Source: Ustilago trichophora (lineage: Eukaryota; Basidiomycota; Ustilaginomycetes; Ustilaginales; Ustilaginaceae). Taken from it: DNA of 64,000 nt. This document shows positions 44,423 through 53,807 of the stretch, piece by piece (within the stretch, counting starts at the first letter, position 1; every line of letters starts with the position of its first letter). Location: assembly GCA_900323505.1 (NCBI GenBank), contig OOIN01000022.1, positions 558,001 to 622,000 on the forward strand, given 5' to 3'. A program made the position numbers and the translations under genes. Below the pieces are notes generated by a model, which saw only the letters and a program-made list of their open reading frames with translations, was not told where the DNA came from and searched no databases.

Positions 44423-47400
44423 CTATGGATCGGCATCAATTCGACCGCAACTTCCACAGGCGAAACCACTACCGTCACCTTTCCCACCTGCGCTCTTGGG
44501 GACTTTTCTAAAGCCCGCCGTTAAAGATCGCAACTCGTCCCTCCTCAGCAGCTCATCAAACAGATACATGCGCTGTTGCTCCCGACCCGAAGTACCCATG
44601 GAGCGAGAGAGCGCCCAAAACCTGCCGGCGTCCATGTAGTCTCTCTCTCCCTGGAAGTTTTCTCGCACATCGTCGGCCATGCGTTCCTCGAGCTCTTCGG
44701 TGATGGCGTATGTGGAGCCGTAGCCATCGTTGACGTAGGGATCGTAGGTGTGCATGCTCGATTGTCGGTCGTAGTCATCGCTGAGGTCGAGATCGGAGCC
44801 TTGGTCGAGGTCGTCTTTGTCTTCATCTTCATCTTCATCGTCTTCTTCATGATCTTCATCTTCGTCGTCGTCGCCGTCTTCCTCGCCGGTGAGATTTTCT
44901 GAGTTCGATGCGGCGGAATCTCCATCCTCTCCGTTGGATGTCGAGGCGATCTCGGTGGGTATAAGGCTCGGAGAGACGTGCGAGAGCGAGTAGGTGCCGA
45001 TGTGACGATCGTGATGGTAGTCTAGCGGCGTAGTGCCAGTATACATGGGGTCATTGCGCATTGCCGATAGGAAATCTTGCACGGTGCCCTGCGGCTCTTC
45101 ATGTTCGCCATCTGAAGCGCTCAAACGTGACTGTGATTGTGATTCTAAACCTTGATCATCTCCAGTCACATACTCTTCCGAGGTTTCTTCTTCGTTGGGA
45201 TCTGACGCTGATGATGGTGTTGCTGTGTCCTCTGCCATGACGGCGCGCAGCACGTCGTGCATACAATCGCTCTCGCGTTCCTGGCTCTCTCGAGAGATGG
45301 TCGGTGGAGGACGATAGAGAAGCCCCTCGTTGGAGCTGGAGCTAGATGGGCGGTAGGCGTACTTGGAGCCTTTTGAGCTGTGGGCGCTGTTATCAGAGTT
45401 GTTTGACACCATCCCATGGTCCGACTCGCTCCCCGACTCGGCATGACACTGATCCTCGGATTTGGTGTCTTCCTGATCTGCATCGTCATTGACATGGTCA
45501 CTTGAACCTGAAGCCGTGTTTTCGCCCTGTTCGCTTCCCGACTCTGCCTGAATCTCGTCTTCCACATCGATATTGACCTCGGCTGGTAACGGGATTGCGC
45601 TCTCGGCCGCATGATTCTCCTCGTCGTCCTCGACATCCTCGACATCCTCGTCAAACGAATCGGAATCACAAGCCAGTAAAGAGTTACTCGTTGGCGGCAG
45701 AAGGAAGCGAGCCCGTGTGCCACCGACTCGATTGTCAGGACCATCTCCCCATTTGTCTCTGGGACGCACGTCAATAGAGCTCAGAGGTCCCGCCGAGTGG
45801 ACCTTGATTTCGGACACGATACCAGCGGTGAGGACGAGAGGTAAGGTGGGATGGATCAGAGCCGTATTGATGATGCTTCGACCGCCGCAGAGCACGTAGG
45901 CCTGTTGAGTGATTCTGGCAGGACGCACAACGCTTTGGGCTCGAAGAATGGATCCGGCGCAGTAGGCCACCTCGGAGTCGTGATCGACCTCGCCTTCTTC
46001 AACCATATCATCATCACTGTCTTCGTTCCCGTCCTCTATGTGCCGCGCTTGGTTGTCTCTATCACGCTGCTCAGCGGGATGACTGGTGGTGTCCTGACGC
46101 TGTGAATGTAGATGTGTTGTTTCATGCAGCCAGTCGCTACGACTGACAAACTCACGCTTGCGCATGAGCTCCTCCTTGGAAGGAATCTCGAATACATAGG
46201 CGCGGAAATCGTCGCTTCCGATCGCGTAGTGAAGTTTTCCAGTTTGGGCTTGCAGCCCAAACGAGCCGTGCTTGATGGTGCAGCACGACGAGAGCTTCTT
46301 GGGCGCGGTAGGCGTCCCTAAAGGGACGCCTCTGAATTCGTAGTAGCTTTCTTCGACAACATCGTCGGCGACAGTGGATTCGAGTGTGGCGAGCGGATCG
46401 GGATCGTTGACAGCATAGATGGTGGGATGGTAACGGGAGATACTGGAGGCTAGGAAATGGCCTTGTGGATCAAAGCAAATGCTGTTGGTCTCTGCAGAAG
46501 CGGCGATAAGGCCTCTGGTGGAAGAATTCTGCATGAGGGCAGTGTGGTAGCTGAGGACGGCATCCTTGCTAGACAGAGGTCTATTGTCGTCGGAAGAGAA
46601 GCACGAGCGGACGTCGTAGAGGCGTGTGCTGCCCGTGATACGACCACAGGTAGCTGCAGCAAAGGTATTGCCATCTGACGGATTGGGATTCCATTGAACA
46701 GACGAGAAACCAGAGACGGCGTCGGAACGAGCTGCGGCAACGCCGTTGTGAGGGGTTCGAATGTCGATGATTTTGAGATTGCCACCATCATCGCAACTGA
46801 GCAGCAAATTGGGGTTGGTCGGATGGGCTGAGAGTTCAGGGACCGAGTCGTCGTGGTCACCGAGTGGGCTCGAGTTGAGAGGCGATCTGTACTGGGGCTC
46901 GGTGAAGGTGTTGCCGCGTATTGGAATGGCAGAGTGCTCGACGTCGTAATAGAGAATCTGACTGTCGTTGCCGGTTGAGAAGAGGTACTTGTTCTGTGCA
47001 GACCAGTCGAGCGAAAAGATGTTGGAGTCGTGGCCTTTGAGGATGAGCAAAGGGATGGTTTGAGTGTGATCACGAAGATCGACAAACATGTCTCTGATAT
47101 GGATCTCTTTGTCGTCGCCTGCACTTGCGAGCCATCTGCCTTGGTCACGGGAGAGGGCGAGTGCATTGACGCATGAAACGTGACCGATTAGGGTCTCACT
47201 ATAACGGAACAGAGACTTTTGGAAATGGTACTGCCGTGAGGAAAGACGACTGCTAAGTGATTGGCCTAGGCCATGAAGTGAGCCACCAAAGGGAAGACGA
47301 GGCGCAATGCGGGCATTGTACGATGTGCCGTTGTGTAGCAAGAAGGGCGCACTGAAGGCTGATTTGGTATTGAATTGAGGCGGTACCCATTCCGGGTCTA

Positions 47401-47602
47401 TTGTGTCGCCATCTAGATCTGCAAGTGACACGCCATGCTGCCAAATTTGGACAATGTCGTCGGTTTTCTGTGGCACTTTTCCTTTGGGACGCTTGGCCTT
47501 GGTAGGCGTTTCAGTCGAAGATGCGCCGTCATTTGGATTCTTGGATGGTCCTGACAGCTCCAGAGTGCTGCTGCTGTGCACTCGCTTGCGTGTGGTGACC
47601 AT
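44423..47602 (-). CDS. WD40-repeat protein, DCAF-like
   Basis: The 1059-residue protein has WD40 repeats from about residue 125 to 420. Clear repeat ends are LIGHVSCVNALALSRDQGRWLASAGDDKEI (split here as LIGHVSCVNALAL and WLASAGDDKEIHIRD), LKGHDSNIFSLDWS and LLSCDDGGNLKIIDIR. Another block near 585-640 (ALIHPTLPLVLTAGI) closes the propeller. The rest is an acidic, Ser-rich tail with an Asp/Glu run near 930-960. This layout resembles DDB1-CUL4 associated factors of the DCAF5/6/8 type, which choose substrates for CRL4 ubiquitin ligases. Assignment to that group is moderate. An N-terminal basic stretch (KAKRPKGK) suggests nuclear location. Confidence 0.8.
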   Translation of the reverse strand: MVTTRKRVHSSSTLELSGPSKNPNDGASSTETPTKAKRPKGKVPQKTDDIVQIWQHGVSLADLDGDTIDPEWVPPQFNTKSAFSAPFLLHNGTSYNARIAPRLPFGGSLHGLGQSLSSRLSSRQYHFQKSLFRYSETLIGHVSCVNALALSRDQGRWLASAGDDKEIHIRDMFVDLRDHTQTIPLLILKGHDSNIFSLDWSAQNKYLFSTGNDSQILYYDVEHSAIPIRGNTFTEPQYRSPLNSSPLGDHDDSVPELSAHPTNPNLLLSCDDGGNLKIIDIRTPHNGVAAARSDAVSGFSSVQWNPNPSDGNTFAAATCGRITGSTRLYDVRSCFSSDDNRPLSSKDAVLSYHTALMQNSSTRGLIAASAETNSICFDPQGHFLASSISRYHPTIYAVNDPDPLATLESTVADDVVEESYYEFRGVPLGTPTAPKKLSSCCTIKHGSFGLQAQTGKLHYAIGSDDFRAYVFEIPSKEELMRKREFVSRSDWLHETTHLHSQRQDTTSHPAEQRDRDNQARHIEDGNEDSDDDMVEEGEVDHDSEVAYCAGSILRAQSVVRPARITQQAYVLCGGRSIINTALIHPTLPLVLTAGIVSEIKVHSAGPLSSIDVRPRDKWGDGPDNRVGGTRARFLLPPTSNSLLACDSDSFDEDVEDVEDDEENHAAESAIPLPAEVNIDVEDEIQAESGSEQGENTASGSSDHVNDDADQEDTKSEDQCHAESGSESDHGMVSNNSDNSAHSSKGSKYAYRPSSSSSNEGLLYRPPPTISRESQERESDCMHDVLRAVMAEDTATPSSASDPNEEETSEEYVTGDDQGLESQSQSRLSASDGEHEEPQGTVQDFLSAMRNDPMYTGTTPLDYHHDRHIGTYSLSHVSPSLIPTEIASTSNGEDGDSAASNSENLTGEEDGDDDEDEDHEEDDEDEDEDKDDLDQGSDLDLSDDYDRQSSMHTYDPYVNDGYGSTYAITEELEERMADDVRENFQGERDYMDAGRFWALSRSMGTSGREQQRMYLFDELLRRDELRSLTAGFRKVPKSAGGKGDGSGFACGSCGRIDADP

Positions 47603-48435
47603 AGTATCGAATAGAAGGCGTCACTGCGTCTGACAATTGGAATGAAGGAGTGATGTTGGAAGAGGCTTGAGGTAGCGCCTATCGATGTCACGAGATGATT
47701 GAAGTCACATTATAGCGCTTTCAGAGAGACTTTGACACCGAGAAATGCTCGCTGAGCACCGCAGTCTCAGTTCGATGTTAGTCGATGGCAGGGATGGTAA
47801 GGATAGCTGCATGGTAGCCAGTGTCCATCAAGGGACACACTGGAAGATATGGAGGACCTCCGAGTTCCGAAGCTTTTGGTCAAAGCGCAAAAAGCGTTGT
47901 GTGAGATGCGGCTGAGTCGCTGCCGGTGCTGCGCGGCTACATTCGCAGCTCAAAAGGCCAAAAAGCTCAGTTCGGAAAACGTTGTGAGTGTGTGTCAACA
48001 AGCAAAAGAAAAAGGAAAAAAAAAGAGGCCGGAAAGAGTCCGAACAAAGCACCGCGTCAGAGCGTGGCTTCTTGACTCTTTGTGACTCCCAAAGTTGAGG
48101 CTTGACACCATCACGTTGACAACTGCTCGTACCATTCATCCTCTTCAAGCTCCAAAGTGGTCAGAGTCTCCAGTCCCTACCTATCAATCATAGTGGTCAA
48201 GAGGCTTCACGCAAACCATTACCAATAGTTAGCGCTGATCCGACTTGCTCAGGCACCATTGCTAGACTCAAACCCAAATGCCGGTGTAAACGCTAGAGTA
48301 CGACATTAACATCTCTTCAGCTGGACTGCATTGCTGACTCGACTCGCTTCGCTTCACCCGAAGATTCCATCGGCCCCTCTGACCTTCCTATCCTCCCTTC
48401 TCCCCAAAAAGTGACTCGTCGTCGGCATTGCCGTC
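47603..48435. promoter_or_regulatory. Divergent promoter region
   Basis: These 833 bases lie between the starts of the WD40 gene and the Zn2Cys6 gene. I see no gene and no clear TATA box. Confidence 0.45.
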
Positions 48436-51400
48436 ATGGATTCACCAACTACGGAATCACGCATTGCTAAGCGCAAACGCTCCTCCTCCCCGACTGCTGC
48501 TGCTGCAGCTGTCAGAAACTCGCAGGCACAGCTACCGCACTTCCACGAACTCAATGCTAAACCACGGCATCACACACAGCCACACTCCCATCTTCACCAT
48601 CATTCCCACGCTCATTCGCATTCATCGGCACATCCATCCAGAGGCATCGACGACGGTGAACCGTATTCTCGATCGATCCATTCACGATCACACTCTTCAG
48701 CCTATTCGCAACATCATTCTGACTCGGAACGCGAGGATAACGACAACGAAAACGCCCTTTCTCCAAGACAGGCAAGATCTCCGTACGCCACCAGCGATCT
48801 CCGTGGCTCACCCTCCACTGCCATCGACCCCTCCGCATCACCTTCCACGCGTCCTCACTCGCTCATTGCTCCGCGGCCGCCTTCCTCGTCATCCTCCTCG
48901 ACTGCTGTCGCCTCTGGATCATCTGCGCGGTATCTTGCTCAACATCATCATGGTATCGGTCACCCTTCGGCGCCTTACTCTGGCTTAGCGCATTCCTCTT
49001 CCCATACCTTCTCGGCCACCTCTTCGAGGAACGACGACGTTTCATCGCCATCCGCCTCTCTCCATTACCGTCCTCGATCGCCCGTGCAGTACCATGCCTC
49101 AACTACGTCGGTTTCTGCATCCTCAACCTCTACATCCAAATCGTCTGCAAAAGCAGCTCAAGCCTTGGCTGCACTCGAATCATCCCACCTCTCCGACCTC
49201 AAGAGCGATCTTGCCTCCATCACCTCACCTCATCAGCGCGCTTCTTCCAGCTCAACGCCGCAGACACCCGTCACGACCAGTCGCAAGATGGAATCAATCA
49301 AGACAGACGACCCAGCTGACGCTTCATCCACTCTGGCAGAAGTGAAAAAGGAGCAAGCAACTCCCTCAGAAAAGCCTCGTGGCGGTCAGGCCTGTCTCGA
49401 ATGTCGTCTCGCCAAGGTCCGATGTCTACCCTCAAACGAATCCGACAGCTGTCAAAGATGCCAGCGATTCAACTTTGAGTGTCTCTTTGTCCAGCACAAG
49501 CGAGGCAGAAAGCCGAAGAGCAAGCTCCAAGGTCGCGACCTCACCCTGCTCGCCGAAGCTGCCTATGCCACCAATGCCTCCCCGCTTCCACAGGCTGACC
49601 GCCCACGTGCGCGAAAATCGGCATCCACCAACAGCATTACCACCCCTTCTTCCAATCCAGTCACTTCTTCTCTAGCCAACAAGACCGCCTCCATCTCCTC
49701 TGCCGCTTCTCCCGGCGTGCGGTGGAGCTCTGCACCCGACAGCGCCTTTCCTGCGCCTCCTCCACACTCGGGCGACTACAACGACACGGCGCAAGCCTCG
49801 GATTCACATCATGCTATGGATTTGGATGATGACAGACGTCGTGCAGCCTCTCCCTCCTCTACCTTTTACTCGAAAAAGCAGCCTCTGTCCGCCTTTGCAC
49901 CCAACAGCGACAGTCGCACTGCGCTTGACCCCAAGAACTTGTTTGGCGTCGATGTGACGCGCATGACCCAAGCCATGCAACAGGCTATGCGATCGCTCGA
50001 AAGAAGAAGAGGCGCTCCCTATACCCTCGTCACCAACAATGAGATCACCAATGTAGACGGCAACGACGACGATGCCAATAGCGACGTTGGGGCAACGCCT
50101 CCTGCTCCAGGTGCTGCCACTGCTGCAGACACCAACGCTGTCAACGAGAGTTTCGAACTGATCGCTGAGCAACCTTTGACACTGCGCGTCATGCTCAAAC
50201 CTTTCGAGGTTTCAGACCAACCCGACTGCGAGACGCCCGGCATTCTGGCTGATGATCGCAACCCAATGGCATCACAGCCCACTCAGCCTCAACTTCACGA
50301 TCCTATCACCGAAGGCATCCTGACCGAACCTGCCGCTCGTGCACTCTTCGACCTCTTTATGCATCACTGCAATGCCTGGAGTGGTGTCTTCGACCCTTCG
50401 CTCCACACGCATGACTTTGTCAGGAAACGTTCTTCCTTCCTCTACACCGTGCTGCTCTACGTTGGATCGAGATACTCCAAGAAACCCACGGCTCATCACC
50501 TTATTGTGAGGGAGCAGCGACAAGAAATCATCCCAGAAGCTGACTGGGATGTTGCATATTCCGATCCCATCAGCGACCGCACGCCCAAAGCAGCCGATGA
50601 ATATGCTCGTCAGATCCGTCGTCGTATCCACGACCAGGCACGCGAACATGCCGCACGTGCTTTTGTGGACGGCGACCGCACCGTGCTGTGCTGCCAAGCT
50701 TTTTTTATCCTAGCCAGCTGGAAACCTCTTGACGATGGATTGAGTGTCATTCAGGTAGGTTACGCATTCCGTCTTGCCATGGACATTCAGCTTCATGCAG
50801 AGATGCCCAACTGCGTCAAGCCGAATGAGTCGAACCTCGATCAAGCGGGCCGACAGCGATACGAGGCCGTCCAGAGACGATTCCGCAACCGACAGAGGAC
50901 ATTCCTCATGCTCTTTGTCCAAGACAAGTCGCAACAGATCTCAAACAAGATCACTACCCACTCGATTTCGGCGGACAATGTGCTGATTCGTCGATGTCAG
51001 ACATGGTGGAGACATGATGGCTCCATTCCCACAGACGCTTTTGTCTGCGCTTCAGCCGACATCCGTCGCATTCAGGGCAAGTACGTAGAGCTCTACGACC
51101 GCATCGAAGCATTGACGTCGGCCACATCCGACGGTCCCAGCATCATGATGCCTGCATTCCTCTCGGACCTCTACGAGTGGAGTGCACGTTGGCATGAAGC
51201 ACTCGGAATGCGCGAAGACATGGACGAAGACAGCCAACTCAATGAAACCGCTGCCTACCAACGCCGATGTCAACGCCTCTGCCTCAAACTCTGGAAGGAC
51301 AACATCAAGACTTACGTCTCGTCGCTCGTCCTCAAATCCAGTCTCAAGCAAGCTGCGCTTCAAGAACATCAAGAGATCGTCCGTAACCACCACCGCCGAT

Positions 51401-52512
51401 CCACCACCCGCGGCACCGAAGATCGCGATTCTATTTCGGGCAAGTCGCACCTCTCGAGTGGTCTCGAGCCGGGGATGGTCAACCTGATGGCCATGCCTGC
51501 GTTCTGGCCGTGTGTCGAAGGTGCAAGGGGTGTGCTTGAGGCGGTGTGCGCTTTCCCACCGGAGAGATTGCTTTCGGCACCGGATGCGACTATTATGCAG
51601 ACGACGCACGCTGCGGTGCTGTTGTGCAGTCTTGCAACGGTCAAGTCGCAGCCCCCACTTGGGCCGGGATATTTGCGATCTAATATACAGCTGATCGATC
51701 AGACTAGTGCTGCTTTCCGCCGTGCTAGTATTACGGAAGAGGATACGGTTTTGCATATTGCTATCTATCTGGAATCACTTCTGCGGCCTAAGAACGCTGC
51801 ACCTACGCATACTGCTCATATGCATACCACTGCGGATGCTGCCAATGCAAGCATGCACGACGCACAGCTCCGCGATGCTGCTGTAGGTGGAGCAACCGCA
51901 ACCGCAACCGCATCTGCATCCGCATCCGCACCATTCGGGACAACCGCCCAAGGAAATCCCATCTTTACCAGCAATGGATCTACCGTCTCCATCCCCTCGT
52001 CCAACAACCCTACTTCCGCACACAACGCCGCCACCTCCTCGCTCAACGGCACAATGCCTACCAACACGCCCAACTTTGCCCAATTTACCAACTTTACACT
52101 TCTTTCGAACAATACCGATATGTTTTACTCGAGCAATAACAACAACAACAACAACAACAACAACAATAACGGATCAAATCCTCGGTGGGATGGTAATTCC
52201 AACGGATTGTTCTTTAACAATGCCAACACGACTAGTTTTGATAGGGAAGGATTGGACGCTATTGCAGCTGCAGCTGCTGTAGCTCAGAATAATGGTGATC
52301 AGCAACAGATGGTTATGCCAAATGTTAATTGGAATGGTCCAGAATGGAACAGTTTGGTGTTGGGTAATAATGCGGCTGTTAACTATTCGCAAGGTGGAAG
52401 TAATGGTGTTTTTGCCCAACAACAACAACAGCAGCAGCAGCAGACACAGACACAGAATAGAGATCAGGCAGATGAAACTTTACGTATGCTATTACGCTTT
52501 CTTGATGGTTGA
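48436..52512 (+). CDS. Zn2Cys6 fungal transcription factor
   Basis: The 1358-residue protein has one binuclear zinc cluster: Cys at 320, 323, 330, 339, 342 and 349 (CX2CX6CX8CX2CX6C), followed by the basic linker KRGRKPKSK. That order is the DNA-binding domain of fungal regulators. A fungal transcription-factor middle region follows (about 620-1100), with ARALFDLFMHHCNAW and FFILASWKPLDDG. The N-terminus is His/Ser-rich. The C-terminus has Ala-Thr, Asn and Gln runs; the Asn run comes from an AAC repeat near 52137-52170. It is nuclear by inference. Its targets cannot be told. Part of its last coding segment is duplicated just downstream. Confidence 0.9.
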   Translation: MDSPTTESRIAKRKRSSSPTAAAAAVRNSQAQLPHFHELNAKPRHHTQPHSHLHHHSHAHSHSSAHPSRGIDDGEPYSRSIHSRSHSSAYSQHHSDSEREDNDNENALSPRQARSPYATSDLRGSPSTAIDPSASPSTRPHSLIAPRPPSSSSSSTAVASGSSARYLAQHHHGIGHPSAPYSGLAHSSSHTFSATSSRNDDVSSPSASLHYRPRSPVQYHASTTSVSASSTSTSKSSAKAAQALAALESSHLSDLKSDLASITSPHQRASSSSTPQTPVTTSRKMESIKTDDPADASSTLAEVKKEQATPSEKPRGGQACLECRLAKVRCLPSNESDSCQRCQRFNFECLFVQHKRGRKPKSKLQGRDLTLLAEAAYATNASPLPQADRPRARKSASTNSITTPSSNPVTSSLANKTASISSAASPGVRWSSAPDSAFPAPPPHSGDYNDTAQASDSHHAMDLDDDRRRAASPSSTFYSKKQPLSAFAPNSDSRTALDPKNLFGVDVTRMTQAMQQAMRSLERRRGAPYTLVTNNEITNVDGNDDDANSDVGATPPAPGAATAADTNAVNESFELIAEQPLTLRVMLKPFEVSDQPDCETPGILADDRNPMASQPTQPQLHDPITEGILTEPAARALFDLFMHHCNAWSGVFDPSLHTHDFVRKRSSFLYTVLLYVGSRYSKKPTAHHLIVREQRQEIIPEADWDVAYSDPISDRTPKAADEYARQIRRRIHDQAREHAARAFVDGDRTVLCCQAFFILASWKPLDDGLSVIQVGYAFRLAMDIQLHAEMPNCVKPNESNLDQAGRQRYEAVQRRFRNRQRTFLMLFVQDKSQQISNKITTHSISADNVLIRRCQTWWRHDGSIPTDAFVCASADIRRIQGKYVELYDRIEALTSATSDGPSIMMPAFLSDLYEWSARWHEALGMREDMDEDSQLNETAAYQRRCQRLCLKLWKDNIKTYVSSLVLKSSLKQAALQEHQEIVRNHHRRSTTRGTEDRDSISGKSHLSSGLEPGMVNLMAMPAFWPCVEGARGVLEAVCAFPPERLLSAPDATIMQTTHAAVLLCSLATVKSQPPLGPGYLRSNIQLIDQTSAAFRRASITEEDTVLHIAIYLESLLRPKNAAPTHTAHMHTTADAANASMHDAQLRDAAVGGATATATASASASAPFGTTAQGNPIFTSNGSTVSIPSSNNPTSAHNAATSSLNGTMPTNTPNFAQFTNFTLLSNNTDMFYSSNNNNNNNNNNNNGSNPRWDGNSNGLFFNNANTTSFDREGLDAIAAAAAVAQNNGDQQQMVMPNVNWNGPEWNSLVLGNNAAVNYSQGGSNGVFAQQQQQQQQQTQTQNRDQADETLRMLLRFLDG

Positions 52513-52546
52513 CCTTGTACTTTTATCTTTTTTACACAATTTGGAT
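52402..52546 (+). repeat. 3' end of the regulator gene, copy A of a duplication
   Basis: The end of the Zn2Cys6 gene and the start of its 3' UTR match about 52698-52845. Shared blocks are AATGGTGTTTTTGCCCAACAACA, AGAGATCAGGCAGA, CTTTCTTGATGGTTGACCTTGTACTTT and ACACAATTTGGA. Confidence 0.85.
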
Positions 52547-52697
52547 CATCTTGCTGGTATACGCTGTAATGGTGGTTTTCACGCAGCCATTCCACTTGAT
52601 GCTTGTGGTGACCTGATGCAAGAATGGCGCGGCTTCACGTAGTCTTGCAAAAAGAAAGGAATAAAACTAATGAAGTGTTTACTCACTTTTTTGTAGG

Positions 52698-52845
52698 AAA
52701 TGGTGTTTTTGCCCAACAACATTATCAACCACAACAGCAGACACAGATACAAAACAGAGATCAGGCAGAAGGAACTTTATGTATGCTATTTTGCTTTCTT
52801 GATGGTTGACCTTGTACTTTATATATATATATTACACAATTTGGA
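52698..52845 (+). repeat. Copy B of the regulator tail
   Basis: This diverged copy of 52402-52546 keeps the same reading frame and stop (VFAQQHYQPQQ to CFLDG). Its left edge is TTTTTTGTAG then GAAATGG, which looks like a splice acceptor, so it could be a spare terminal exon. No matching donor is proven. Confidence 0.7.
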
Positions 52846-52980
52846 ACATATTTTAAAACATCATTATTCCTTTTTTTCAGGATGAGTTCGTAAACCTGCG
52901 CAAATTGCCCAACATCATATCAATATGCTGATGAAATTGGCATATTTGGTGGGTGGCCCAACCTTGAGCAGCATAACTGA

Positions 52981-53676
52981 GTGATCCCTCATCACAACAA
53001 GGATGGACCATCACAATAACAAAACAGGACCAAGTACTGCCAAACCAGTCACAAACAAGCGAGATTCAATTTTTGCTACGGTCTCATGCTGAAGTGATCC
53101 CTCATCACAACAAGGATGGACCATCACAATAACAAAACAGGACCAAGTATTGCCAAACCAGTCACAAACAAGCGAGATTCAATTTTTGCTACGGTCTCTC
53201 GCTGAAGTGATCCCTCCTCACAACAAGGATGGACCATCACAATAACAATAACAAAACAGGAGCAAGTACTGCCAAACCAGTCACAAACAAGCGAGATTCA
53301 ATTTTTGCTACGGTCTCATGCTGAAGTGATCCCTCATCACAACAAGGATGGACCATCACAATAACAATAACAAAACAGGAGCAAGTATTGCCCAACAAGT
53401 CACAAACAAGTGAGATTCAATTTTTGCTACGGTCTCTCGCTGAAGTGATCCCTCCTCACAACGAGGATGAACCATCACAATAACAAAACAGGACCAAGTA
53501 TTGCCCAACCAGTCACAAACAAGCAAGATTCAATTTTTGCTACAGTCTCATGCTGAAGTGATCCCTCCTCACAACAAGGCTGGACCATCACAATAACAAT
53601 AACAAAACAGGACCAAGTACTGCCCAGCCAGTCACAAACAAGCAAGATTCAATTTTTGCTATGGTTTCATGCTGAA
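52981..53676. repeat. Minisatellite, six units of 113 or 119 bp
   Basis: Units start at 52981, 53094, 53207, 53326, 53445 and 53558, each with GTGATCCCTC, ATCACAATAACA, CAAGTA.TGCC and TTCAATTTTTGCTA. The 119-base units have one extra CAATAA. Unit ends alternate between CTCATGCTGAA and CTCTCGCTGAA in units 1-5. Confidence 0.92.
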
Positions 53677-53807
53677 AAAGGAAATAACTCATTACCTTTT
53701 GTAGGTGAGGAGGAATCTGTACTGATTCTTGGACGGGAATCAATATTCACACAATCTGATGGAGGATCAAGAAAGTTCAATTACACCCTTTTTTTTTTGG
53801 GGAAAAA

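Larger units (their letters stand above)
52513..53807. other. Repeat-filled convergent region
   Basis: Between the ends of the regulator and aldehyde dehydrogenase genes this region holds the second copy of the regulator tail and a six-unit minisatellite. I see no independent gene. Confidence 0.7.
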
